From the NCBI RefSeq assembly GCF_004168365.1, contig NZ_CP035704.1, positions 2,666,001-2,730,000 of the forward strand: 64,000 nucleotides of DNA. Direction: 5' to 3'. The notes under the pieces are model-generated. The model had not been told where the DNA came from. It worked only from the letters and a program-made list of their open reading frames with translations, and made no database searches. This stretch comes from Pseudolysobacter antarcticus (GTDB lineage Bacteria; Pseudomonadota; Gammaproteobacteria; Xanthomonadales; Rhodanobacteraceae). The number at the start of each line of letters is the position of its first letter. The stretch's first letter is position 1. Positions 45,822 through 56,855 of this stretch are shown piece after piece. The position numbers were made by a program, and so were the translations under genes.

Positions 45822-46646
45822 CTATGACACGTGCACTGACTTGCTGATTGTCTCAAAAATGACTTCCGGAGCGTCGGAATATTGTGAGTTAAACATTTGC
45901 ACATAGTGTTCTATATCTGGCCGCCGCTCGGGATAGATCGATACTTTATCAATACCTAATTGCACTAACTCTTTCAAGACGCTGTCCAAAAATTCAGCCG
46001 GAATCTGAATTTGAAACATTCGACCTAGTTTTCGTAACTTCTCCCAATGAGAAGTAAATCCCGTAAGGATGTCCATCGGACTTCGGGGAAATGGATGAAC
46101 GCTTAAGAACGAACCTTGACTCACGACCCGCATATCCACGTCATAAGGTTCAACAAACTTGACGGTGTCAATCTTGCAAGGACTATTAGTTGTTAGATCA
46201 TCCGAGTTAACCCAATCCGTTTCGAGAGGTATGACAACCCAAACCGCAGCGTGCTCATCATCTTTATGCGCGTCTCGACGCCGCGACTCAACGGCAAACC
46301 AAAGCGCGACCAAGCAATCGTGACTCCAGTCTAGAAGTCGAGTAAAACCTCCAAAGTGCTGGAGTAAAGCCAGAATCTTCCACTCAGCCTGTGACTCAGA
46401 GTCTTTTGCATATCCGCGAGAAAACCGAGCCAAAAATTCGCGAATCTGTAACTTCTCTAGCTCGGGTAGCCCGTCTTTCACGACACCCATCCGGTGAAAA
46501 CGCGGCAACGGATTTGCGATAACACCTTGGCCACGAAACAACATACGATCGTTACATCGCGGAGCCATCATCGAAATTCGATCGTGAAATTCAGCTATCG
46601 AACTAGCAACCGACCCATGCCACGGATTGAATTTTTCTTGCGCCAT
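45822..46646 (-). CDS. FRG-domain protein inserted between kdsA and eno
   Basis: 274 aa. The FRG domain is visible: MLFRGQGVI at about 35, then LLQHFGGFTRLLDWSHDCLVALWFA at about 92-117 (in parts, QHFGGFTRLLDWS), and a later QGSFLSVHPF. FRG domains occur in small proteins of mobile or defence-like character, but no biochemical function is established to my knowledge. Codon use is clearly more AT-rich than the flanking housekeeping genes, suggesting transfer. Its ATG overlaps the kdsA stop as TAATG, so it is translationally coupled into the operon. Confidence 0.85.
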   Translation of the reverse strand: MAQEKFNPWHGSVASSIAEFHDRISMMAPRCNDRMLFRGQGVIANPLPRFHRMGVVKDGLPELEKLQIREFLARFSRGYAKDSESQAEWKILALLQHFGGFTRLLDWSHDCLVALWFAVESRRRDAHKDDEHAAVWVVIPLETDWVNSDDLTTNSPCKIDTVKFVEPYDVDMRVVSQGSFLSVHPFPRSPMDILTGFTSHWEKLRKLGRMFQIQIPAEFLDSVLKELVQLGIDKVSIYPERRPDIEHYVQMFNSQYSDAPEVIFETISKSVHVS

Positions 46647-47475
46647 TATTCCGAATCTTTAAAGGCGACATTTTTAGCCACCCCATCTAGCGCAAGTAAT
46701 ATTCTCAGCAGTCCTTCCATCTTCCCCAACGGCCAAGCATTCGGCCCATCGCTGAGCGCTTTCGACGGATCAGGATGCGTCTCCATAAACACACCGGCGA
46801 CGCCAACCGCGATCGCGGCACGCGCAAGCACCGGCACGAATTCGCGCTGGCCACCCGAGGTGCTGCCCTGCCCGCCCGGCAATTGCACCGAGTGTGTGGC
46901 GTCGAACACGACCGGGCAGCCGGTATTGCGCATCACGGCGAGGCTGCGCATGTCCGACACCAGATTGTTGTAGCCAAAACTCGCGCCGCGCTCGCACACC
47001 ATGATGTGCTGGTTACCGGTGGCGCGCGCTTTTTCGACCACGTGCTGCATATCCCACGGCGCGAGGAACTGGCCTTTCTTGATGTTCACCGGTTTGCCGG
47101 CGGCGCAGACCTTGTGAATAAAATCGGTCTGGCGACAAAGGAACGCCGGCGTCTGCAAAACATCGACGACACTAGCAACTTCATCCATCGGCGTGTACTC
47201 GTGCACGTCAGTCAAAACCGGCACGCCGATCTGGCGTTTCACCTCATTGAGTATGCGCAAACCTTCTTCCAACCCGGGGCCGCGAAAACTCGCACCGGAC
47301 GAACGATTGGCCTTGTCGAAACTCGATTTGTAGATGAAAGGAATGCCGAGTCTGCTCGTGATTTCCTTGAGCTGGCCAGCAGTATCAAGCGCGAGTTGTT
47401 CCGACTCGATCACGCATGGGCCGGCGATTAGAAAAAACGGTTGGTCGAGTCCGACTTCAAATCCACATAGCTGCA

Positions 47476-47476
<1 letters not shown>
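46646..47476 (-). CDS. kdsA: KdsA, 3-deoxy-8-phosphooctulonate synthase
   Basis: 276-aa enzyme condensing arabinose 5-phosphate and phosphoenolpyruvate for Kdo of lipopolysaccharide. [38 protein letters not shown] and [13 protein letters not shown] (with N of the metal-independent form rather than Cys) are visible, as is [12 protein letters not shown]. Its ATG overlaps the pyrG stop as TAATG and its stop overlaps the FRG start, so all three are coupled. Confidence 0.97.
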
Positions 47477-49320
<1,844 letters not shown>

Positions 49321-49400
49321 TCAACGCTTGACCCTCTCGGCATCGCGCCGCATCCTTCCGTGTCTCGCAATCCCCTGCACCAACCAAGCATCCGAAATCC

Positions 49401-51290
49401 ATGAGCAGTCGCTATAACGCCGCCGATATTGAAGTTCTCTCCGGTCTGGAACCGGTCAAGCGCCGTCCGGGCATGTACACCGACACCACGCGCCCGAATC
49501 ATCTCGCACAGGAAGTCATCGACAACTCGGTCGATGAAGCGCTGGCCGGTCACGCCAGTCGCATCGAGGTGACCTTGTTTATCGACGGCTCGGTCGAAGT
49601 CACTGACGACGGTCGCGGCATGCCAGTGGATATCCATCCCGACGAGGGCATTCCCGGTGTCGAGTTGATTCTCACGCGCCTACACGCGGGCGGAAAATTC
49701 TCGGACAAGAATTACGCATTCTCCGGCGGCTTGCATGGCGTGGGTGTTTCGGTGGTCAACGCGTTGTCGACCAAGGTGGAAGTCAGCATCCGCCGCGATG
49801 GCCAGATTTATCGCATGGAATTCCAAAACGGTGATCGCAGCAGCGATCTCGCCGTGATCGGCACCGCGCCGAAAAAACATACCGGCACGACGGTGCGGTT
49901 CTGGCCCGACCCGAAATATTTCGATACGCCGAAAATCCTGCTCGGCAAGATCAAGCATGTGCTGCGCGCGAAAGCCGTGCTCTGCGCCGGGCTCACGGTC
50001 AAGCTGTTTGATGAGGCCAGCGAAGAACGTTGCGAATGGCATTATCAGGATGGCCTGCGCGACTATCTGAAATCCATGCTCGGCGATACCGATTATCTGC
50101 CGCCGGAAATTTTCGTCTCGAGCACGCAGCGCGAAAAAGAAGGCGTGGATTTTGCGCTGGCGTGGTTACCCGAAGGCGAACTCACGCAAGAAAGTTACGT
50201 CAACCTGATTCCGACCGCTCAAGGCGGCACGCACGCGAACGGCCTGCGCACCGGCCTGACTGAAGCGCTACGCGAGTTCTGCGATTTCCGTAATCTGTTG
50301 CCGCGCGGCGTCAAACTCGCGCCCGAAGATGTGTGGGATCGGCTGTGTTTTGTGCTGTCGATGAAGATGAGCGATCCGCAATTTTCCGGCCAGACCAAGG
50401 AGCGCCTGTCGTCGCGCAACGCTGCGGCGTTCGTTGAAAACGTTACCCACGACGCGTTCAGCCTTTGGTTGAATCAGCATACCGAGCTCGGTGAAAAAAT
50501 CGCGCAGCTCGCGATCGAACGCGCAGCGACGCGGCTCAAGGCCGAGAAACAGATCGTGCGCAAGAAAATCACTCAGGGCCCTGCCCTGCCCGGCAAGCTC
50601 GCCGATTGCAGTTCGCAGGATCTGTCGCGCACCGAGATTTTTCTGGTCGAGGGCGATTCCGCTGGCGGCTCGGCCAAGCAGGCGCGCGACAAGGATTTCC
50701 AGGCGATCCTGCCGTTGCGCGGAAAAATCCTGAACACTTGGGAGGTGGAATCCGGCGCGGTGCTCGCATCGAACGAAGTGCACGATCTGGCGGTCGCGAT
50801 CGGTTGCGATCCGGGTTCGGACAAGATCGACGGCTTGCGTTACGGCAAGGTCATCATTCTGGCTGATGCGGATTCCGACGGGCTGCATATCGCCACACTT
50901 TTGTCGGCGCTGTTTCTCAAGCATTTTCCGGCGCTCGTACGCTCCGGTCATATCTTCGTCGCGATGCCACCGCTGTTTCGTGTTGATGTCGGCAAACAGG
51001 TTTTCTACGCGCTCGACGAGGAAGAAAAACGCCTGCTGCTGGAACGCATCGAACGCGAAAAAATTCGCGGCCAAATCAGCACCACACGCTTCAAAGGTCT
51101 CGGCGAAATGAATCCGTCGCAGTTGCGCGAATCGACGATTTTTCCCGATACGCGCCGTCTCGTGCAGCTCACCGTCGAAAGCGACGACGGCACCCACAAG
51201 ATCATGGATATGCTGCTGTCGAAAAAACGCGCGTCGGATCGCAAGGAATGGCTGGAGACCAAGGGTGATCTGGTTTCAATCGAAGTCTGA
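49401..51290 (+). CDS. parE: ParE, DNA topoisomerase IV subunit B
   Basis: 629-aa GHKL ATPase subunit that decatenates daughter chromosomes with ParC. Motifs: RPGMYTDTTRPNHLAQEVIDNSVDEAL (in parts, VIDNSVDEAL with the catalytic-base Asp region), DDGRGMPVDIH, and GGLHGVGVSVVNALS. The TOPRIM motif is EIFLVEGDSAGGSAKQARD, and DADSDGLHIATL follows. The length (629) matches ParE rather than GyrB (about 800). ParC is not in this window. Confidence 0.96.
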   Translation: MSSRYNAADIEVLSGLEPVKRRPGMYTDTTRPNHLAQEVIDNSVDEALAGHASRIEVTLFIDGSVEVTDDGRGMPVDIHPDEGIPGVELILTRLHAGGKFSDKNYAFSGGLHGVGVSVVNALSTKVEVSIRRDGQIYRMEFQNGDRSSDLAVIGTAPKKHTGTTVRFWPDPKYFDTPKILLGKIKHVLRAKAVLCAGLTVKLFDEASEERCEWHYQDGLRDYLKSMLGDTDYLPPEIFVSSTQREKEGVDFALAWLPEGELTQESYVNLIPTAQGGTHANGLRTGLTEALREFCDFRNLLPRGVKLAPEDVWDRLCFVLSMKMSDPQFSGQTKERLSSRNAAAFVENVTHDAFSLWLNQHTELGEKIAQLAIERAATRLKAEKQIVRKKITQGPALPGKLADCSSQDLSRTEIFLVEGDSAGGSAKQARDKDFQAILPLRGKILNTWEVESGAVLASNEVHDLAVAIGCDPGSDKIDGLRYGKVIILADADSDGLHIATLLSALFLKHFPALVRSGHIFVAMPPLFRVDVGKQVFYALDEEEKRLLLERIEREKIRGQISTTRFKGLGEMNPSQLRESTIFPDTRRLVQLTVESDDGTHKIMDMLLSKKRASDRKEWLETKGDLVSIEV

Positions 51291-51343
51291 TCGAAGAAGT
51301 TCTAGATTGATCGGCAATAGCGATTTGCGTTGAATTCACGGGA

Positions 51344-52750
51344 ATGGCGATGCGAAATTTGTCTGCTTGGGTAGTGTTGATTTCGATCACAATCGGCGCA
51401 TTCAGTATGTCGGCATTCGCTGCGACACCGACCACGATCGTCGGTGCGGAAGTCACAGCGACGCTCGCGCACGCTGACTCGGTGGCAGTCGTAGTGATGC
51501 TGGCGAGTCCGCAGCAGGATAAATTGATCGCAACCAATAGCGAAACGCGACGCACGATTGCACGCTCAGTCGATCGGGTACTGGCCGAATTGCCCGCGCA
51601 CGAATTCACGCTGCGGCGGCGCTTCGACAATATCTCTGCGATCTCGCTGGATATTTCATCGCGCGCGCTGGCGATCCTGCGACGCGATACGGCGGTATTG
51701 CGTATCGACGTGGTTGCCGGCGGCTCGGCGCAATTGCTGCAGGCCGCGCCGCTCGCGCACGTCAGCGATGTGCGTGCGCTCGGATTCACCGGCAAGAACA
51801 TCAAGACGGCGGTGATCGATTCCGGCGTGCAACTCGATCATGCCGACCTCGCCGACAGCATTGTCGGGCAGCAATGTTTTTGCAGCAGCGCCACGCCCGG
51901 CGTCGGCTGTTGCCCGAACGGATCGGCGACACAAAGTGGTGCCGGCAGCGGCGCCGATGCCGAAGGACATGGCACCAACGTCACCGGCATCATCACCGGC
52001 AACGGCAGTATCGCTCCGCAAGGCGGCGCGCCCGATGCCAACGTGGTGATCGTGCGCGTGCTCGATTCGCACGGCAGCTTTTACGATGCGTCGGACATCG
52101 CCGCCGCGCTGGACTGGATTGCGACCAACCATCCCGATACCAAGATCGTCAACATGAGTGTCGGCACGAACGCGCTGTTCAGCAGCGCCTGCGGCAATGC
52201 GCAGTCCTTCACGATGGTGATGCAGGCGGCGGTGAATGCGGTCGCAGCGAACGGCACGCTGATGACCGCGTCGTCCGGCAACCAGGCATCGGCCACCAGC
52301 ATTTCGGCGCCAGCCTGCATCAACGGCGTAATCGCAGTTGGTGCGGTGTGGGATTCCACGCTGTCGAACCAAACGTTTCTCGGCTGCACCGATACCGCAA
52401 TCGTCGCCGACAAACCGACGTGTTTCACCAACAGCAATGCACTCGTGCAGCTCTATGCGCCTGGCGCCTACACCACCGCAACCGGACTGAACACGGATCC
52501 ATTCACGAGCAACGGACAATCGAGTTACGGCGGCACCTCGCAGGCATCTCCGCTGGTCGCGTCGTGCATCGCCGATCTGTTCCAACTCAAACCGAATGCC
52601 ACCGCGGTGCAGATCAAAGCTGCACTCGCCGCTTCGCCAGCGCACATCACCGATCCGAAAAGTGGCCTTTCATTCCCGCGACTGGATTGCAAACAAGCGT
52701 TGATCTATCTCGATCGCATTTTTGCGAATGGCTTCGCGATCAGTCCCTGA
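51344..52750 (+). CDS. Secreted S8 (subtilisin-like) serine protease with DxIFxxxF C-terminus
   Basis: 468-aa protease. Signal peptide (MRNLSAWVVLISITIGAFSMSAFA), then an inhibitor/propeptide-like region (about 45-125). Catalytic triad: D159 in AVIDSGVQLDH, H209 in GHGTNVTG, and S399 in GGTSQASP. Multiple Cys (178, 180, 189, 190 and others) suggest disulfides. The protein ends LDRIFANGFAISP, which resembles the C-termini of the two glycine-rich proteins at 54835 and 56856. Likely an exported hydrolase; its substrate is unknown. Lies just after parE, with its own start region. Confidence 0.9.
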   Translation: MAMRNLSAWVVLISITIGAFSMSAFAATPTTIVGAEVTATLAHADSVAVVVMLASPQQDKLIATNSETRRTIARSVDRVLAELPAHEFTLRRRFDNISAISLDISSRALAILRRDTAVLRIDVVAGGSAQLLQAAPLAHVSDVRALGFTGKNIKTAVIDSGVQLDHADLADSIVGQQCFCSSATPGVGCCPNGSATQSGAGSGADAEGHGTNVTGIITGNGSIAPQGGAPDANVVIVRVLDSHGSFYDASDIAAALDWIATNHPDTKIVNMSVGTNALFSSACGNAQSFTMVMQAAVNAVAANGTLMTASSGNQASATSISAPACINGVIAVGAVWDSTLSNQTFLGCTDTAIVADKPTCFTNSNALVQLYAPGAYTTATGLNTDPFTSNGQSSYGGTSQASPLVASCIADLFQLKPNATAVQIKAALAASPAHITDPKSGLSFPRLDCKQALIYLDRIFANGFAISP

Positions 52751-52780
52751 GACAACTCGGCGGCAAACGGGGATAGGGCA

Positions 52781-53512
52781 TCAAACCGCATTTCGGCGGC
52801 TGGTAAAAAAGCCGTTCAAGGTCAGTCGGCCAATGCGTGGGTCGGCGCTGAGTTTTTCCGGCGCAAGAATATCGCCCGAATGCAGAATGTTGCCGTCATA
52901 GAAAATCATGCGGTTCCATTTCGGCGTGATGCGGCCAATCTGTTTGAAGTACCGATTCGATTGCTGGATATAGCCCGGTTCGATGGAATACTTCTGCGCA
53001 AAATCGGCGGCGGAAAATTTTTCGGCATCACGAAACAGTTGCGCGGTTTCCTCGACCGACCGAATCTGCTCGTAAAAACTCGTACCGCCGAGAGTCTCGT
53101 CCTTGAACAGATACAGCACCGATGCCTGCACACTTTGCTGCGCATTCAGGCCGTCGCTGTCGCGATGACAAATCCACTGGTTCGGTCGCAACGTCTGCGG
53201 CGGAGTGGTCACCATCGATAATCGACAATGCATATGCAAGCTGCGCCGCGCATCGAACAGACGCCGCACATTGCGTACGAAAAAATCCTCGAGCGCAACC
53301 AAGATTTCGCGCGGCGCCGGCAGATAAATTCCCGGATACGCATTAAAATCGACCGGCTGAAAAGCCTGACGTTGCGTGACGGCAAATTGCAGCAGACGTT
53401 CGGGATCGAGCAAGGCATCATCCACTACCAGACACGAAAGCCCGTTCCCCAGTCGCTCGGTATGGATGCGTGCCTGCGGATTGAAAATGGGTATCGCCGC
53501 GGTCGCTGCCAT
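52781..53512 (-). CDS. DUF6445-type 2OG-Fe(II)-oxygenase-like protein
   Basis: 243 aa with no signal peptide. A putative iron triad is visible: HRDSDG (H-x-D, about residue 117-120) and a distal His in NILHSGDIL (about 212), with Arg near the C-terminus (RIGRLTLNGFF), the pattern of double-stranded beta-helix dioxygenases. It resembles the DUF6445 group of Xanthomonads; no reaction is known. Convergent with the S8 protease and divergent from the chromate transporter gene. Confidence 0.7.
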   Translation of the reverse strand: MAATAAIPIFNPQARIHTERLGNGLSCLVVDDALLDPERLLQFAVTQRQAFQPVDFNAYPGIYLPAPREILVALEDFFVRNVRRLFDARRSLHMHCRLSMVTTPPQTLRPNQWICHRDSDGLNAQQSVQASVLYLFKDETLGGTSFYEQIRSVEETAQLFRDAEKFSAADFAQKYSIEPGYIQQSNRYFKQIGRITPKWNRMIFYDGNILHSGDILAPEKLSADPRIGRLTLNGFFTSRRNAV

Positions 53513-53616
53513 GATTGCTGATGCCTGCCAATAATCGCCAACGATAAAGAACTTCCGCCATCAAATCCATCTTCGTCACGTTCCTCAAACTCGGCCTGAC
53601 CTCGTTCGGTGGCCCG

Positions 53617-54735
53617 GTGGCGCATCTCGGATATTTTCGCGATGAACTAGTGATCCGACAACGCTGGATCGACGAGGCGGAATACGCGGATCTGGTCGCG
53701 CTATGCCAGTTTTTGCCTGGCCCGGCATCGAGCCAGGTCGGCTTCGCACTCGGCTTGCTGCGCGGCAACGGACTGCGTGGCGGACTGGTGGCGTGGCTCG
53801 GATTTACCTTGCCATCCGCCGTTATTCTTTTTGCATTTGCGCTTGCCGCGACCACATTCAGCGGCCCGTTGGCGCAAGGATTTCTGCACGGTTTGAAACT
53901 GGTCGCAGTCGCCGTCGTCGCGCAAGCAGTTTGGGGCATGGCGCGAACGCTGACGCCTGATTTCCAGCGTATGTTGATCGCCTTCGTCGCTGCCGTGATC
54001 ACCGCGTTGCTCGGCGGCGCACTCGCGCAGATTGCCGCGATCGCGATCGGCGCGCTGCTCGGACTAACGCTTTGTCGCAGCGATAATTCACAAGCGCGCA
54101 CGCGTTTGCATTATCCGCAATCGCGTTATGCGGGGACGATCGCCTTGCTGATTTTCGCAGTCTTGCTGGTGCTGATACCGATCGCCAGAAATGCGAGCGA
54201 CTATCCGCTGCTCACGATCTTCGATGCCTTTTATCGCAGCGGCGCGCTGGTGTTCGGCGGCGGTCATGTGGTGCTGCCGCTGTTGCAAGCCGAGGTCGTG
54301 GCACCGGGCTGGGTCACGGATCAAAGCTTTCTCGCCGGTTATGGCTTGGCGCAGGCCGTGCCCGGCCCGCTGTTCGCGTTCGCGGCGTATCTCGGTGCGA
54401 TCGCACAACCCGCACCGAACGCGCTCGGCGGCGCGCTCTGCGCAATCGTCTGCATCTTTCTGCCAGGCCTGTTGCTGGTCTACGGCATGTTGCCGTTCTG
54501 GGATGCGCTACGCATGCGCCCGCTCGCGCAAGCCGCGATGCGCGGAACCAACGCCGCGGTCGTCGGCATACTCGCGGTGGCGCTATACAGCCCAGTCTGC
54601 ACCAGCGCCATTTTCAATTGGCGCGACGGCGTTCTTGCACTCGGCGGATTTGTCTTGCTCACGTATTTCAAGTTGCCGTCGTGGATCGTTGTTGCACTGC
54701 TCGCGAGCGCGGCGATGATCATTGCACTGGTTTAG
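53617..54735 (+). CDS. chrA: Chromate transporter family protein ChrA with disrupted start
   Basis: Two-domain CHR transporter, 372 aa from the GTG at 53617. Internal HLGYFRDELVIRQRWIDEAEY and CQFLPGPASSQVGFALG are diagnostic, and a second copy (YRSGALVFGGGHVVLPLLQ) is the C-terminal domain. However the homologous N-terminus (KSIFVTFLKLGLTSFGGPVAHLG) starts about 20 codons earlier and has no ATG, GTG or TTG: in that frame an ATG at 53521 is followed by a TAA at 53545 after eight codons. Either a nonsense mutation (a CAA to TAA change would fit), an unusual start, or a sequence error. Confidence 0.8.
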   Translation: MAHLGYFRDELVIRQRWIDEAEYADLVALCQFLPGPASSQVGFALGLLRGNGLRGGLVAWLGFTLPSAVILFAFALAATTFSGPLAQGFLHGLKLVAVAVVAQAVWGMARTLTPDFQRMLIAFVAAVITALLGGALAQIAAIAIGALLGLTLCRSDNSQARTRLHYPQSRYAGTIALLIFAVLLVLIPIARNASDYPLLTIFDAFYRSGALVFGGGHVVLPLLQAEVVAPGWVTDQSFLAGYGLAQAVPGPLFAFAAYLGAIAQPAPNALGGALCAIVCIFLPGLLLVYGMLPFWDALRMRPLAQAAMRGTNAAVVGILAVALYSPVCTSAIFNWRDGVLALGGFVLLTYFKLPSWIVVALLASAAMIIALV

Positions 54736-54834
54736 CGCTACGCTAAACTAGGACGCGCTCTAACTCAGCCAGTGGAACTTGCAACCGAAAGTCATTTTTC
54801 CCAACAGCAAGCATCGACAGAACGAAGGAACGTC

Positions 54835-56763
54835 ATGACACGAGCAATCACCTACAACAGCATCAACACGCGCATCTTCTTTCCTCGCACCAACCTGGCT
54901 CGTGAGAATCTGTTGCCTCGCTGTCTGCTAGCAGCGCTGCTAGTTAGCGTGGTTGCGATCACACTAGGCGCACCGCTCACGGCGCAAGCCACGACAATCG
55001 GCTGCACCGGTACCACCGGCGATAGCCATGCGCTGATCGTGGCAATCACCAACGCCAACGATAGTGCCAGCGGCGGTGACACTATCGATCTCGGCGCTGG
55101 TTGTACTTACACGTTCACGGTGGCGGATAACTGGTGGTACGGACCGAACGCACTACCACCGATCGCATCCAATGTTGTCATCAACGGGCATGGATCAACT
55201 CTGCTCGCTTCGCATATTGATGGCCCGACGCCGATCACGGCGAATGCATTTCGGTTTTTTTATATCTCGGGTGGCCTCGAACTGCGCGCAGCGAATCTGA
55301 CCCTGAACAACCTCACTTTGTCAGGCGGATACGCCAAGGGTGGCGATAGCTTGATCGGCGGCGGCGGGAGCGGCATGGGTGGAGCGATATTCAATCAGGG
55401 TTATTTGACCCTGAACGCATTAACCATCACCGGCAATACTGCAATCGGTGGCAGCGGCGGGGCACCTGCCGAAAGTGGAGGCGGCGGAGGTGGCATGGGG
55501 CAGAATGGCCAGAGCAACAATGATGGCGGTGGCTTTGGTGCGGACTATGGCGCGTTCGGCGGCGCCGGCAACATTTACCTAACTGATTACAACGGCGGTG
55601 GCGGTGGCGGTGGCTTCATTTTCGGTGCCAATGGTATTCCTCAGATTCCAGACGATGGAAGCGGCGGCCTTGGCGGTGGTTTGGGCGGTCTGGGCAGCAT
55701 GTCCGCAGATGGCGGGAACGGCGGCCGCAGCTTCTTCTACAGTGGATACGGCGGCAACTTCGGCCTCGGCGGTATCGGTGTGCATTACGGACAAGGTAGC
55801 TTCGGCGGTGGCGGTGGCGGCAGCGGAGCCGGCGGTGGTAAAGCCGGTTATTTGGCGGTCGGCGGTTCTGGCGGATTTGGGGGTGGCGGCGGTGGCGGGC
55901 GCACGGGAGGCAGTGGTGGCTTTGGTGGCGGTGGCGGCGGGAATAACACTAGCGCGACTGGCGGTTCAGGCGGTGACGGTGGGTTCGGTGGAGGCGCTGG
56001 CGGCGGAGCCACCGGCTATGGAAACGGCGCAAGTGGCGCAGGCTTCGGCGGCGCGATTTTCAACCACACGGGCATACTGACTCTGATCAATGTCACCATC
56101 AATGGAAATTCGGCCCAAGGCGGCACAGGTACGACCAGCGGCTCTGGTCTCGGCGGCGCAATCTTCAATCTCAACGGCACAGTGAATTTGAACTTCTGCA
56201 CCATTGCTGGCAACAGCGTTTCGGGCACCAACGGCACCGATACGAGCAAAGGAGCAGGCGACGGCGCGATTTATTCGCTCGCGTTCGGCAACAAGATTCA
56301 GGACGGCACAGCCAGCATCGCCAGCATGACGATTCGCAATAGCATCATTTACGCCAACGCTGGCGCGAGTAACGGCCTTGTCAACAATGTCGTCACAGGC
56401 ACGCTGGCGAGCAATACCGGCAACATCGCCCAACTGATTTACGGCGGCGGCAATATTGTCGATAGCACTGCCAACTTTGGCACTGCAACTAATAGCGGCC
56501 CTGCTCCGCTGGTCGCGAATCCGAATGTCGGGCCACTGCAGAACAACGGTGGCAATACATTGACGATGGCGTTGGCCGCTGGCAGTCCGGCGATCGATGC
56601 CGGCATGGCATGCGCCGGCAATACTCCTGCTACCGATCAAATCGGCAACGCACGCGTCTGGGCGCGCGCGCCTGATCTCGGCGCCTACGAATATGCGTCG
56701 CAAGCGGGCAGTAATGACGATATTTTCGGCGGCAACTTCGACGCTGCGAATCAGTGCCCCTGA
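54835..56763 (+). CDS. Secreted beta-helix protein with glycine-rich insert, paralogue 1
   Basis: 642 aa. The long N-terminal leader (about 50 residues, basic region then LLPRCLLAALLVSVVAITLG) resembles extended signal peptides of autotransporters. Residues about 55-165 and 405-630 are beta-helix, with PMP-like rungs GGAIFN at 55380, 56047 and 56152, then TLTMALAAGSPAIDAG and PDLGAYEY of the choice-of-anchor Q type. Between the rungs lies a glycine-rich block (about 171-405). The end is SNDDIFGGNFDAANQCP. ATG 54835 has AAGGAA upstream. No enzymatic motif; function unknown. Confidence 0.85.
   Translation: MTRAITYNSINTRIFFPRTNLARENLLPRCLLAALLVSVVAITLGAPLTAQATTIGCTGTTGDSHALIVAITNANDSASGGDTIDLGAGCTYTFTVADNWWYGPNALPPIASNVVINGHGSTLLASHIDGPTPITANAFRFFYISGGLELRAANLTLNNLTLSGGYAKGGDSLIGGGGSGMGGAIFNQGYLTLNALTITGNTAIGGSGGAPAESGGGGGGMGQNGQSNNDGGGFGADYGAFGGAGNIYLTDYNGGGGGGGFIFGANGIPQIPDDGSGGLGGGLGGLGSMSADGGNGGRSFFYSGYGGNFGLGGIGVHYGQGSFGGGGGGSGAGGGKAGYLAVGGSGGFGGGGGGGRTGGSGGFGGGGGGNNTSATGGSGGDGGFGGGAGGGATGYGNGASGAGFGGAIFNHTGILTLINVTINGNSAQGGTGTTSGSGLGGAIFNLNGTVNLNFCTIAGNSVSGTNGTDTSKGAGDGAIYSLAFGNKIQDGTASIASMTIRNSIIYANAGASNGLVNNVVTGTLASNTGNIAQLIYGGGNIVDSTANFGTATNSGPAPLVANPNVGPLQNNGGNTLTMALAAGSPAIDAGMACAGNTPATDQIGNARVWARAPDLGAYEYASQAGSNDDIFGGNFDAANQCP
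55345..56046 (+). repeat. Glycine-rich coding repeat (GGx/GGFGGGG) in paralogue 1
   Basis: About 230 codons of imperfect GG-x and FGGGGGG units lie between two beta-helix rungs. The DNA is a GGC/GGT repeat array that resembles simple-sequence DNA and would be prone to slippage. Confidence 0.85.
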
Positions 56764-56772
56764 GAAAATAAT

Positions 56773-56849
56773 TTCCCCGGTGACATTTCAACCTGCCAAT
56801 TTTCGATAGCTTGGTCAGGCACCTGAAATCCGACTCCAGCACCGGGGAA
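56773..56849 (+). promoter_or_regulatory. Long intergenic RNA hairpin masking the paralogue 2 ribosome binding site
   Basis: TTCCCCGGTG (56773-56782) pairs with CACCGGGGAA (56840-56849), the latter containing the GGGGA ribosome binding site of the downstream gene. Inside it, ATTTCA (56785-56790) pairs with TGAAAT (56824-56829), and CCTGCCAA (56792-56799) with TTGG-T-CAGG (56111-56119 region, exactly 56811-56819) leaving one bulge. About 24 bp in all. No T-run follows, so it is not a standard terminator; an inverted repeat controlling translation, or a MITE-like relic, are the options. Confidence 0.65.
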
Positions 56850-56855
56850 TCCATC

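Noticed and set aside
51656-52645. 329-aa minus frame over the S8 protease
   Set aside because: Arg/Ala-rich shadow of the protease frame.
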